From positions 1,054,001 through 1,118,000 of the forward strand of contig JAHQRK010000019.1 of assembly GCA_019828595.1 (NCBI GenBank): a stretch of DNA of 64,000 nt, in the 5' to 3' direction. This document shows positions 32,745-42,951 of this stretch, one piece after another. Under the pieces are notes generated by a model. That model was given only the letters and a program-made list of their open reading frames with translations. It ran no database searches and had not been told where the DNA came from. The DNA comes from Aphanomyces cochlioides. Its lineage: Eukaryota; Oomycota; Saprolegniomycetes; Saprolegniales; Verrucalvaceae. The number at the start of each line of letters is the position of its first letter. Position 1 is the stretch's first letter. The position numbers were made by a program, and so were the translations under genes.

Positions 32745-32905
32745 AATTTGGGCGGGCGGTTTAGGCTTGAACCTCCTAAGCCGTATCCCGGGTTCGAACC
32801 CCAGAGTCGGCAATGCTACAGTGGTCGATATTCCCCTGGTTAAAAACTTTTAGGGTTCCCTTTCACAAAATGCGGCGACGCTTATCGGCCACTGTAGGGC
32901 CGACT
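32745..32905 (+). repeat. tRNA-3'-half-like sequence followed by a long hairpin (SINE-like)
   Basis: GGGTTCGAACCCC (32790-32802) is a perfect T-arm / B-box, followed by AGAGTCGGCA, which looks like a tRNA acceptor 3' strand. No matching 5' half was found, so this is not a tRNA gene. Downstream, 32805-32830 (AGTCGGC, then CTACAGTGGTCGATA) pairs with 32883-32905 (TATCGGCCACTGTAG, then GCCGACT) to form a large hairpin. A tRNA-derived SINE or a pseudo-tRNA are both possible. Confidence 0.4.
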
Positions 32906-33006
32906 TTATGCACAATATTATAATATTTTTTTTAAATGTAGATGTACCACTGTCATCAATATTGATCGTAAACAAAATGCATGAACCAACTTATCGAGCT
33001 ATATTC

Positions 33007-34323
33007 AGACCGTACGTCGTCTCTTTGGTGGCTTCGACAATTCTGAGATAATATCTGTCCCGGTTGCGATCTTGTTGCGCACATTCACAGTCTTCTTTCG
33101 GCGACTTGTCGGCATGTCAGGCACTGGAGGAATCACGAGGATTTCTTGACGAATTCTTGGCTGATGTTGAACCCACGAGGTATCATACTTTGTCTGCGGC
33201 TTCACACCTCCGTGCTAAAACTTATCGTATCGCTGCTTCATGCTTGGAAGGGACAAAGGAAACAAACCACATGTCTTGAAGCCGCTGACGCAGTTGCTTG
33301 AGGTCACTGCAACGTCCCAACTCTTCCTCGCAAGTGAGATTGCAACATCCTTTGAAAGAGAACATGAGTTCACTTCCACCATATACGAAAAGATGTCTTT
33401 CTTGATTCTTCTCTTGAGTGGTCCAAACACGGCGACATCGAGTGGTTGTAAGTGATGGGTCGCATTGGCGGGGAGACACACAATAATGATCCCAAGGTTC
33501 TTCGCTTCCTCATAAATTTCGTCAGAAAAATGACCACCATAGCCATCGAGGGTGAGTAATAGAGGCCGATCAACAGAAGCAGGAACAGAGGAAACAAACA
33601 TCGCAAGCCATAGCTGAAAGATCGTTCTGTTGATGAAGCCGCTCTCTGATGCGACGACATACGTTTGCCCAAGAGCTTCAGCAACTTGCATGTTGACGCG
33701 CTGACCAGGGATGATGAACAAAGGTGGAACTACAAAGCCTGCAGCACTCACGCAAGCAACGTATGTCATGTGGAAAGCTGACAGGGTGTTGGACCAGACG
33801 TTGCTTGAGCCCTTGACTGCAACAACACTTGGACTTGCTATGCGTCAGATAGCCGCTTTCATCCATATTGAAAACACGGGTAGCATCCATCTTGTAAGTG
33901 ATGACGTGGTAGAGCATGACGTTGAATAGATTGCCAATATCGTTGATGTCCGTTGCGTTGCGCACACGTGAGATGACTTGTGCAGTACGTGTCGTGAGGA
34001 TTGGGTGGCGTGCTACAAAGCGGTTATACAGCGTCCGTGACGTACGGGATCGACAGGACGCGGCACATCACGCATGCCTTCAATATGATATAGTATCGTG
34101 TGACTGGGAAGCCAGATGCCTGCATGGATATGATCCAGGAAACAATATCATTCTCAAGAGCAATTGGCAGTGATCGCTTTGGGCCCATTTGAGTCCTGGC
34201 ATCCTGGCCAGATTTCCAGCTCTGGGCATATCGAGACAGAGTTCGCATTGGAATTCCCGTGGTCGAGGAGATAACGCCGGGTTTGATGTTTTGCTGCCAC
34301 ATCTTGAAGGGCGTCGCTACAGT
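33007..34323 (-). pseudogene. pogo/Jerky-like DDE_1 transposase, frameshifted and 5'-truncated
   Basis: From right to left: an N-terminal psq/CENP-B-like helix region (ISSTTGIPMRTLSRYAQSWK), the linker (HPILTTRTAQVISRVRNAT), the catalytic core with VFNMDESGYL (first D), MTYVACVSAAGFVVPPLFII, LLLTLDGYGGHFS (second D) and THHLQPLDVAVFGPLKRR (third D), then a basic tail (PPKRRRTV). At least three frame changes (near 34,030, 33,810 and 33,210) break it. The 5' end merges into the 475-bp repeat, so the true start is lost. A DDD triad of this kind is typical of the pogo/Tigger/Jerky group. Confidence 0.85.
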
Positions 34324-34798
34324 GAAATTTGACATCAAGCCCACTCAACGAATGCGATATTGTCGTGCTGCCAACATCATTTAATTTATTGATAGGCACA
34401 TCGTTCTCCCACAAGATATAGCGGATGTTTCATCTCTACAGATTTCTGACAGTGACGCAGTATTTGATATTGCTTACAGTGTGGCAATCGGTCTTGTTTA
34501 TGGGTCCAAACCTCCAGGGAGAACCGTGGAGATATCGTACGGCAGGTTCTACAACTTGCTTTGTCGCTATAATAACAAATAGTCATGCATTCAATTTAAT
34601 CATCGCAATGTGTACCAACTTGTGCGTTGACGGCCTTACTCTTGACTTGGGAAATTGCAATTTGAATGTCTATAACTTGTTTTTGCTACAATAATGAATA
34701 GTCATGCATTCAATGTTCATCATGTAGTTTGTACCCATGATGTACGTCCACGTCTTCATCGCTGTGCTCTCCTCGACGGCTTCATCGCATACGTCCTT
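34324..34798 (+). repeat. 475-bp direct repeat, copy 2
   Basis: Second copy of 31798-32272, including the last codons of the Crypton gene, which are meaningless here without the rest of the frame. Confidence 0.9.
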
Positions 34799-35024
34799 AG
34801 AAATAATGAATTGATCAGCTTGATCAATTCAATTTCCAAAGGCAATTGCAAAAAATCGTGTTTAGTTTTCATTGGCCAATACAGGGAAAATTGTTGAAAT
34901 TTCTTGTTCGAGGAATGGCATGTACACAGATCGTGTTTGATTCAAACCAAGTGTTCGAGATCGAAAGTTGTGAAGACGACAAAGCATTTGGAGAACGACT
35001 AGTCTATGTCCACGCTCCTCGTAT

Positions 35025-35341
35025 GACAACCTAGCTTCTACAGATAGACCTCATAAAGCCACAGTATGAGCTAGTGGGGAAATAGACGATTATGACAGCT
35101 AGACCACAAGGTGTAAACAGTTCATCTCCCAAGTTATGGAGCGAGTTTGTTCATGTGCATCATGTAAGCATAATGACAGCCTGACTTCTACAAATAGATT
35201 TCAGAAAACCACAGTATGAGCTCATGCACGAACAGACGGTTATGTCAACTGGACCAACGAGGTGTGTAGCCGGCTTACCTCCCTAGTTATAGAGATAGTT
35301 TGTTCATGTGCTCTATGTATCAACGACAGCCTAACTTTTAC
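35025..35341. repeat. 150-bp tandem repeat, two units and a stub
   Basis: Units begin GACA-CCTA/G-CTTCTAC at 35025, 35175 and 35325 (partial). The period is exactly 150 bp, and the units are clearly diverged (about 75-80 percent by eye). Confidence 0.7.
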
Positions 35342-35381
35342 AACGTGCCATCATTAATATCTAAACCATAATACAATTGCC

Positions 35382-36215
35382 ATGACAGATATCGCACGGC
35401 CAAAATCAAAACCAACAACAAAGGGACGTCCGGCTGGGACGCTGGGCTACAAGCGGCAAGAGCTTGAAAGTCTCATGAACACAATCACACAGATACAATC
35501 AATTGGCAGTGATGATTGGCAAGCTGTTTCTGAGCAACACTTCAGAGAAACAGGAATGCAACGCACACCCGAATCACTAAAGAAAAAGTTTAAAGCTGTT
35601 CGAGATCAAACGGTACATCAACTTTGGTCTGCTAATATCTATCAAATACTCTAGGGTCCTACAGGTGATCCCAATTGCCCAAAGCACGTAGTTCTTGCAA
35701 AATTGCACAAGATGCAATCTTGGAACGAGTTCAACTGGACAATGAGAACGATGCAATGCCTTCAGACGAAGATGAACCCGATGAGGCTGATGAAACAATA
35801 AAGAAATTTCCAAGCGTTACTCCAAAGGCATTGGCGACTTCAGTCAAGTCGACTCAGTCTGGATCGGTCACACATTGCCATTCCTCAATGGCCTACTCTA
35901 ACGCTTGCAACAAACTGACACGTTACTCCAAAGTCGCCAATGCCTTTGGCAGTCTGGTCAAATCGTGTTCGAAGCAACGATGCCTTGGCGCAAATCATAG
36001 CTTATGAAGCAGAAGCAGCCAAGGAGCGTGCGGCAATAAGAGCCGAAGAAAGAAAAGTTGATGCTCAGATTCGACGCGAGGAACGTGAAGAAGCTCGTGA
36101 ATTTGCAAATATGCAAAGAATTGAAGAACGCGAAATACGAGCTGCTGAACGTGAGGCATCAGATCAACGATTTGCTGCAATGATAGCGGCAATATTTCAA
36201 CAAAATAAGAAATGA
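35382..36215 (+). pseudogene. Harbinger-associated DNA-binding protein (DUF6818-like), broken
   Basis: ATG at 35382 opens into KGRPAGTLGYKRQELESLMN and a small helical DNA-binding-like domain ending LKKKFKAVRDQT. A 44-nt intron (GTACAT...CTCTAG, about 35611-35654) joins to GPTGDPNCPKHVVLAK. A one-base frame change follows (DNENDAMPSDEDEPDEADET in the next frame), then another before a long charged coiled coil (ERAAIRAEERKVDAQIRREE) ending at 36215. This layout resembles oomycete proteins with DUF6818 that often sit in or near Harbinger-type elements; that association is from memory and not certain. Frame breaks make it a pseudogene unless they are sequence errors. Confidence 0.6.
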
Positions 36216-36398
36216 GAATGAGTGTAATTCCGTGTACTAAAAATAGAAATGGAAATTGAAAATGATTTCGAAATTGTTTTTGCATAAAAGTCTGTTTTCA
36301 ATTTCAAAATTTATTCATAAAGAAAATAGAATTTTGACTTTCAGGGGTCACCCAATATCGTTCATTGATCCAGGCATACCAGCAAAAGCGTGCCATAT

Positions 36399-37106
36399 TC
36401 ACGTTCTGTGATCAACAATTGCTTCGAGAACGACTGCAGTGCCTTTATCACCAGTGTATGCACCCTTAAAAGTGGACGGGCATTTATCCCATTTCCATGC
36501 GTAGCAGTCTATTGAACCAACCATTCCAGGGAAGCCACGCTTCGCACTGTAGTTGAGCAGCATTGACAAATCCTCAGATGTTGGAGCTCGCAAATATTCC
36601 AGTCCAAATCGATCAATAACAGCACGGCAGAAATGAGTTAGAGCAACACTGGCAGTTGATTCAGAGATGCGGACGTACTCATCACAAGCATCGGCAGCAC
36701 ACCCATACGCAACAATTCTCATTGCAGCCACAATCTTTTGCAATGGAGAAAGGCCTGGCCTTTTCGTGACCGCATCATACTTTTGAGAAAACCAAGGATC
36801 TTGATCTTCAACACCTTGCATGATTCTTACAAACAATCGTTTCTGCATGCGAAAGCGTCTTCGGAACAATCCATCGTCACAGACGAAATTCGGCGAAAAG
36901 TAGTCGCGAAGTATTCTCTCGTTTCCACTTTGAAAGTCTCGATCAAGATTGGCTTTGCGGCCGACTCTGGAACCGCCACGAGCGCCTTTATTGCGGCCAC
37001 GTTTTGCTTGAGTTTGCCGTGCAAGGTTCAGGAAAGTCACATTGGTTGCTGACGCTCTCAAGGCTGATGTCACAGCAGTGATCGAGCCGATATCCATGGC
37101 GAGCAA
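36399..37106 (-). pseudogene. Harbinger (PIF/HARBI1-like) transposase, truncated
   Basis: N-terminal 235 residues: CDDGLFRRRFRMQKRLFVRI, DPWFSQKYDAVTKRPGLSPL, QKIVAAMRIVAYGCAADACD, GMVGSIDCYAWKWDKCP (first catalytic D), GDKGTAVVLEAIVD. A stop codon then interrupts, after which IWHAFAGMPGSMNDI is still readable for about 16 codons before homology ends near 36351. The rest of the DDE domain is missing. Lies convergent to the DUF6818-like gene, as expected for the two-gene Harbinger layout. Confidence 0.85.
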
Positions 37107-39478
37107 AGACTTTCAAGCTTCAGGACGTTTTTGGATAATGGCTTTTGCTATTACAGGAAACGGATACCAAAAATAGCTATTGCTAAATGCGGGATAGAGT
37201 GGCTGTTTTAGCTATGGCTATGACTACTGGGGTGGAGGTGCTCTAAGCATATATATAACTCAAAATTGAAGTTTCCAAAATGTTGCGCCGATGTCGTTCG
37301 CCATCGACAATATCTCCATGAATACTTTGAATTTCAAGACGCATGATGGCTCAAAATGTAGTCCTTGGGGTCCTTAACAACGTCATGGTCTTAACTCGAA
37401 AGTATCAAAATGGCAATAAGTCTGATTATGTTTCGTGGGCTCTCCTTTGTCACCGTGTTCGTGTGGCAAGATCGTCAGTGAGAAGAGAGCACTGGGTTGC
37501 AGTTCCCATCAAGAAACATGGGGATACTGCAAAGACATGCCATTTACACTTGATGGAGTGGACCACAGACGCCATGGCCTTGTTCATGGATAGAGATGAC
37601 CCGTGATAACGACTGTAAGATCTCACTGAGTGCATCAAGATAATGTAGCAACACGATCACGAGCGGATTAATACGTCTTGTGACTCTTCTCACGATTTGA
37701 TTGTCACCGACAATCAGATTGAATACCTTAGAAGGCTGAATTTGAGTCTAGGGCGTATTCGCGATTGACGACGACGACGCACAGTCTCCATGCACCGCAA
37801 AGCGAAATATGATAAGTATTGTGGCATGCGATCTCAGTAGCATTGATCATTCCCATTGGATTTGCCGGCGAAGACGAAGGAATTACTTCAGTGAGTGCTG
37901 TTGATGGGGTCATTCAGCGGCGTTCAGTGGTGCAATTGTGAGAAGATAAAGGTGACAACGGATGTTCCCACTTATGGCGCTAACTTAGCTATTTATTGAC
38001 TACGTATGCCATTTCACTGAACTCTGCAAAGGCCAAGCTCGGCAATCTACGCGTCATGATGGTAGTGAACTCGTAGGAACGGCATGGAAGTCCTTTTGAG
38101 TCGCGAAATATGACAGAGAGAACGATCCTCAACGAAAGGTTAATAAGCAGACAATTTGGAGATATGTCTTGACCAATCCTCATCGCCAGACAGTGTCGTG
38201 AAAGACCCTCAACGTGTAGCGGGAGGTTTCACGCTCAACGAGTAAAACCACCAATACCAAATGAGGACACGAAGGAAAGAGCTACTACATAGTATTTCTT
38301 TAAACCCTGCAGAGATGGGTCGAGTTCATCGGTGTGGCGTGGCCACTTGGACAGCCGGGCCTCAACTTTACAACTTAGAGTCCCCACTTGACGAACGTCA
38401 GCTCCTGGGGTTGGCATGAAGTTGCTTGGGGCTGTTTTTATCAATCCATGGTTGCTTCCCACTCGTGAGTCCAAGACTGACGTGAGAACTTCTGCCAAAG
38501 TAGCTGCCCACGCTTGTTTTGGAGTATCGCCATCAGTCTACTGTCTCTCGATGAAAACGCGAACCTGCGGTCAGCACAATCAGAGCAAGAGCCTTGGCTA
38601 GCAATACGCACCTCACGAGGTTTTGTAGAGACGAGTGATGAGCAATGGCAGTTGTTTGTGGAGGTTTTGTAGAGAATCTCAAACATGAGGGACGAGCAAT
38701 GGCAGTTGTATGTGAGTTATACTACTGCGTGTCGTGTGACGTTCTTGGCTGCTATCATTGCTTGAAAAGTTTGTTTGATAATCATCTCAACGCTTGATGG
38801 ATTCGAGTTTTCGGGTAACCTGCAACCAGGCTGGTAAGGTAAAAAACAGGTCATCGCCAGGTCAGCTCACGCTTCCAGGTCACGTGACCTAGACGTGATC
38901 TAACGTTATCTCGACGGCAGTAATTCTCTAACCAAATTTGGGTCACGCCATCAATACTATCGTCGAATTTTTTTTTTACATGGCAGCTGATGACCCAACG
39001 GAACTACCTGCAGACACAAACTCGATTGGAAATGTTTGGACATCTTCTCACAAAATTTCTTGGGATATGTTTTCTTTCTTTCCATTATGAGCGACTGTCG
39101 GTAGTTGTCGTGTCGAGACGGCATGTCCTGGAGTAAATCCACCATGAACAAGTGATAAATAATAGCCTAGGTGGAAAGCATGTCACGAAAGGCAATCATA
39201 GGCATGCTGCTGCATTTTACGGGATAGTGTCTCTTTCTATACACATCTAGGGGAAAAATCTAATGTGCAGACTGGAGCTATCTTCGCACTCTATTGATGG
39301 CTTGAAAATGTGTGCTTGACAATTGCCAAATGCCAAATTGCACGAACTTAGTAGGCTTTAGTAGGCGTCGTCGCATCTCGCCATCCCTCTACACTCGTGA
39401 AACTTAGTGTAGCAATAGTCAATACCAAGGTTCACTATCAAAAGTAAGCAAAGAACTTCTGACCTGCATGCAAGAGTT
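37107..39478. other. 2.4 kb without a supported gene
   Basis: The first 130 bases (to about 37235) may be the Harbinger element's end. Elsewhere only short frames occur. A minus-strand signal-peptide-like scrap (VLLAKALALIVLTAGS, about 38545-38605) may be another decayed secreted-protein relative, with no start codon. 38618-38708 holds a two-unit tandem repeat (GAGCAATGGCAGTTGT). 38850-38950 is rich in AGGTCA/TGACCT half sites, as is 13280-13380. Confidence 0.4.
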
Positions 39479-39757
39479 TGGGCTTGATTCGGCAAAAGAC
39501 AACTGCACTGTCATGATTTTGTTGAGCTAACAACGTGAACTGCGCCACACACACTGGGTAAGTTAATAACTTCGTCATGATTCTCGAATGGTATTCAAGG
39601 TCTCAACAACAGCGAACAATAGATGGACGAACTTCAGTATCGGAGTCTTCCGTCCTTAAAATTGTTAGATGTAGGATAAGACTTGTGCTGTCCATGAGTC
39701 TAGGAGCTTTGTAAAGATATAAACAAAAACTACAAGTACTTGCCTCGGATCGTTTGA
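39479..39757 (+). repeat. dispersed repeat, uninterrupted copy (empty site)
   Basis: Contains the junction TTAGATGTAGGATAAG at 39664-39679, the pre-insertion form of the site occupied by the 2.7 kb element at 10419-13122. Confidence 0.75.
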
Positions 39758-39995
39758 TCTGTCAGTTCAAGTCCAACTAGTTCAAGCCTTGGCAGTGCTG
39801 CACAATTTCATTCGTCTCCATGGAGGTGATGATCGAATCACTCGGCAATACGACTATGACGTACTAACTGGCCGAAGACGAGCAAAGCCGTGTCAACTGC
39901 CTACTGGAAGCTCAGGATATGAATATGAGATGGCCAAAAAGCTGCACGATGACATAGTAAATTCCATGTGGGCCAATTTTATTAGTAGCTCATAA
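39758..39995 (+). pseudogene. Harbinger-like transposase, C-terminal scrap
   Basis: About 75 codons to a stop at 39995: QALAVLHNFIRLHGGDD, the typical LHNF motif after the last catalytic residue of DDE_4/Harbinger transposases, then a tail ending MWANFISSS. The upstream part is lost at the junction with the dispersed repeat. It is convergent with the Myb-like gene at 40022-40947, as in Harbinger elements. Confidence 0.6.
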
Positions 39996-40021
39996 TCGAA
40001 TCAATAAGACTAAACAAACCA

Positions 40022-40947
40022 TCAGCCAGATAGAACATTGATTTGCCGCTTCAGCCATAGGTCACGTGGAGATCCAGCTGGTAGGAGTAGAAAAAGCTCG
40101 GCTTTGGATGGCTCAAGCATTACATCGTAAGCTACGGCCATCTCATTGTCATCAATTTGGTCCAAATATTCGCTATTCAGTAAAGCAACGGCTTCAGCTG
40201 ACGCCTTGCTCAATGCACAAGAACGCACCGCTGTACTCTCCTTCTCAATCTGAACCCAAGCTCCGATTGATTTTGCAATTGTCATTCCTGGGGTGTTCCG
40301 TTTGCGAATTGGTGTCGTTGTTGCTTTGCGCTTCTTTGAGTCATCTTCCTCGCTCGATATATCTTCGCCCATTGCTGTCGAATGGTCGTTATCGTGATAC
40401 AGCGACAAAGAATCATTGGCAAGTTCGTCGTCCGATAGCGCCTGCTCGCCTCCAATGGATGAAGCCAATGCTCCCTCTGCCATCGTTCCGTCAAAAAGCA
40501 CGGCCAATGCGTCCTGGTTTTCGATTCCTTCACGCTGTATGCTCCTCATCTTGGCTTGAACTTGCTTTGACTTGACGGCAATGCGCTCAACCCACACAGT
40601 CTCGGGGGCAGTTGGTTTCTTAAGTTCATCGTCCCAACCAATCCCACTGTCATCCTTGAGCTAGAGAAGAGCTTCCAATCAGCCTTGAGCTACACAGAAC
40701 ACAGATAGGACATAGTGTTTCGAGATATTACGCGATAAGCTACCTGGTTGTACCGTGTCTTGACTTTGCTGCGATCAAGCTCTAATCCGAAGCGGGCGTT
40801 GAACTTGGAGAGTATAGCTGTCCAAGCCTCCTTTTCGAACCCTGAGTCGCTTTGCTTTCCTGCTTCCTTCTGTCGAAGCAGCAACTTGACAAGGTATGCA
40901 TCCTTGTCTGTATCCCACTTGGCACGCGTCTTTGATGCGTTGTTCAT
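40022..40947 (-). pseudogene. Myb/SANT-like Harbinger partner protein, spliced and probably broken
   Basis: First exon (ATG 40947 to about 40744): KWDTDKDAYLVKLLLRQKEA, EKEAWTAILSKFNARFGLEL, KVKTRYNQ, a Myb_DNA-bind_3-type domain. Then an intron (GTAGCTTATCG...). The following sequence can be read as LKADWKLFSS or, one frame over, as LKDDSGIGWDDELKKPTAPE, both typical of the family. Either the intron uses the second TAG (about 40659), or a base has been lost. The second part, to 40022, is acidic then basic (SSEEDDSKKRKATT) and ends near LKRQINVLSG. The partner protein helps bring Harbinger transposase to the nucleus and to its ends (known for Harbinger). Confidence 0.6.
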
Positions 40948-41324
40948 ATGACTATGTGATGGTTGGTTTTCAGAACGTTGACCCTCTGCGGATTATCCTT
41001 ATCACTCCCAAAGTGTAAATATGCGTGTCATGCCGAACGCCAATGAATTTCACAATCAGCTGAATATCATCATATTCATCTTTGTGCAATATCAAGTTTT
41101 CACGAAATGATGTTTTCATGAAATCGATTGACAACCGAACGCGCTCTAAAATACAAATTTCACAATTTTTCTGTCCGGAAAAATTCCGGTTAAAAAGTTT
41201 TAATTGGCTGTTTGGACATCTTCTAGCACGTTTTAGGCCAATTGGAGGCCAGAAATCGAAAACTCGCGAGAAATACTGTCCAATAGTGCAATAAAAAAAT
41301 TTCGAAAAAAATGAACTTCACAGC

Positions 41325-41654
41325 ATGGCCGTCGCGCCGATGGTCATATCTCGGTGTCCACAGCGAGTTTGGGGGACCACAACCCGTCAAAATGTAGCTA
41401 AAACACTGCTCTATCGCACTGTGTTGCTAACTCCAACTTCAAGAAAAGGCAGTATCCATCATTTCGTTTGCCGAGGTCTCATATACTACCTGGAAATGTC
41501 GATCCAAATTGTAATGAATGGAACTGGCTACTCGAATTTATGCACCCACATTACACGCAGCCACTCAGAATACATACACCTGGGAAAAGACAAAGCGTTG
41601 AACATGCAAACGATGAGCAACTTTCGTCCAACGGCCAAAGCGAAAAACATTTGA
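41325..41654 (+). pseudogene. hAT transposase N-terminal BED-finger scrap
   Basis: The end of the frame reads GTGYSNLCTHITRSHSEYI, close to the BED zinc-finger half (G-GYTNL--H...H) of oomycete hAT transposases; the first cysteine pair is only partly visible. It is followed by KAKNI, and the text then breaks up. The rest of the gene resumes at 42337. Confidence 0.5.
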
Positions 41655-41706
41655 TATCGTTGCAAACGGCTTACTAGGTCCGAGATGTCCATTGTGTGAG
41701 TGAATA

Positions 41707-42124
41707 ATAGAGTTTTCGGAGCCACTTTAGAGTTGAGATCCACCAGCTGTACCTCTATAAATTAATAAAATTTTATAAAATAATTCTCGAAACATCTCGA
41801 TCTCAACAGATTTTCAGATCCGTGGCCTGGTTCTCAAAAGTCTTAGAGATACGCATAATCCTCCGGAAAGCTGGAGCCATGCGTCCCACATACTTAGTTT
41901 GGCGTGCCAAGTCCATGCAGACCATATAGAGCAGTAGCGCTGTCTATCTGATGGTTAAAGTAGTTCGAAGTCGATGAAATGCAACGAAGACGTGAGTTGT
42001 CTTTATTCGGATCCGTATAAATTTCGTTCTCAAGTGCTCACTCACCGAAAGTCGCAAAAACGTAACTTTAGAGTTGAGATCGGCAATCTCGAATCTCAAC
42101 TCTAAAGTGGCTCCGAAAACTCTC
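41707..42124. mobile_element. MITE-like 418-bp element with 32-bp inverted ends
   Basis: Left end TAGAGTTTTCGGAGCCACTT... (41708-41740) is mirrored at 42091-42124. A second copy of CTTTAGAGTTGAGATC at 42066-42081 makes a small inner hairpin with the right end. No coding potential. It lies between the two hAT fragments. A target duplication (TTA or TA) is uncertain. Confidence 0.7.
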
Positions 42125-42336
42125 TTATGTCCCGATAAACATATTGATAAGAATAAATTACTTGATGTTTGTATGGCTGTATTGAATGGCTCATATCTCT
42201 TGACCTAGAGGTCATATCAAGTTGCTACAACGACCATTGGATTTGTTGTCGAATGATTCGTCGATATGTATCAAATAAATAAGGATTTCCTCCAATCTGA
42301 CAAAACTGTGAACCTTTTGAGAAAAACCTACTTATA

Positions 42337-42595
42337 TTAAAATCCAGATCCTTTTTCGTTCTGCGAGGACAAACTTATTGAAAAGTACACGACATTGGAT
42401 GGAATTGACCGAGAAACTTTGCAAAAGTACATGCGTGCGCTTGCCGAAAGTGTTGAAAAGAAGCTTGCCAAGCTTCTCCCAGCCAAGTTTGCGCTAGTTT
42501 TCGATGGTTGGACGGCGCAATCCACACATTACCTGGCTGTTTTTGCAACATTTCCTCGCCAATCGAAGGATGTGACCCCGGAAACAGAAAAATAA
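42337..42595 (+). pseudogene. hAT transposase catalytic-region scrap
   Basis: PFSFCEDKLIEKYTTLDGID, RETLQKYMRALAESVEKKL, then LLPAKFALVFDGWTAQSTHY, which carries the first catalytic D (FDGW), ending at 42595. This is the text usual in oomycete hAT transposases. The remaining catalytic region and the dimerisation domain are absent. Confidence 0.75.
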
Positions 42596-42951
42596 TTTTT
42601 GCACACTTCGAGAATAAAATAAATTCATGGACTTGTCTGCTAACAGGAATGAATTATTCTATTCTTTGTATGTATTAAATAAATTCTATGTGTTTTTATT
42701 CCGTAGAAATGAATTTGGAATATACGACTGGTTGAAGCCATTCCCAGAATGGACCACGCATTTGACGAACACTCCGACGTGACGTGCTTGAATCCAGTGA
42801 TCCAAGGCGCGGCACTTGGTCTTCCCTGGGCGCAATTCCTCAGATGGTATGGGACGAGGAAGCGGACATCCACTCCTTCACTGTGACACGCTGGATGGCG
42901 TAACGTAAAGATTCATTCTCACAATTTCCTTCTAAGAGTCATTTTGCAAGA

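Noticed and set aside
32745..32811. Complete tRNA gene
   Set aside because: A T-arm and acceptor 3' strand are present, but no matching 5' acceptor, D-arm or convincing anticodon stem.
38235..38605. Third secreted-protein gene on the minus strand
   Set aside because: A signal-peptide-like scrap exists but has no start codon and a stop 24 codons on; the following frame shows no link to it.
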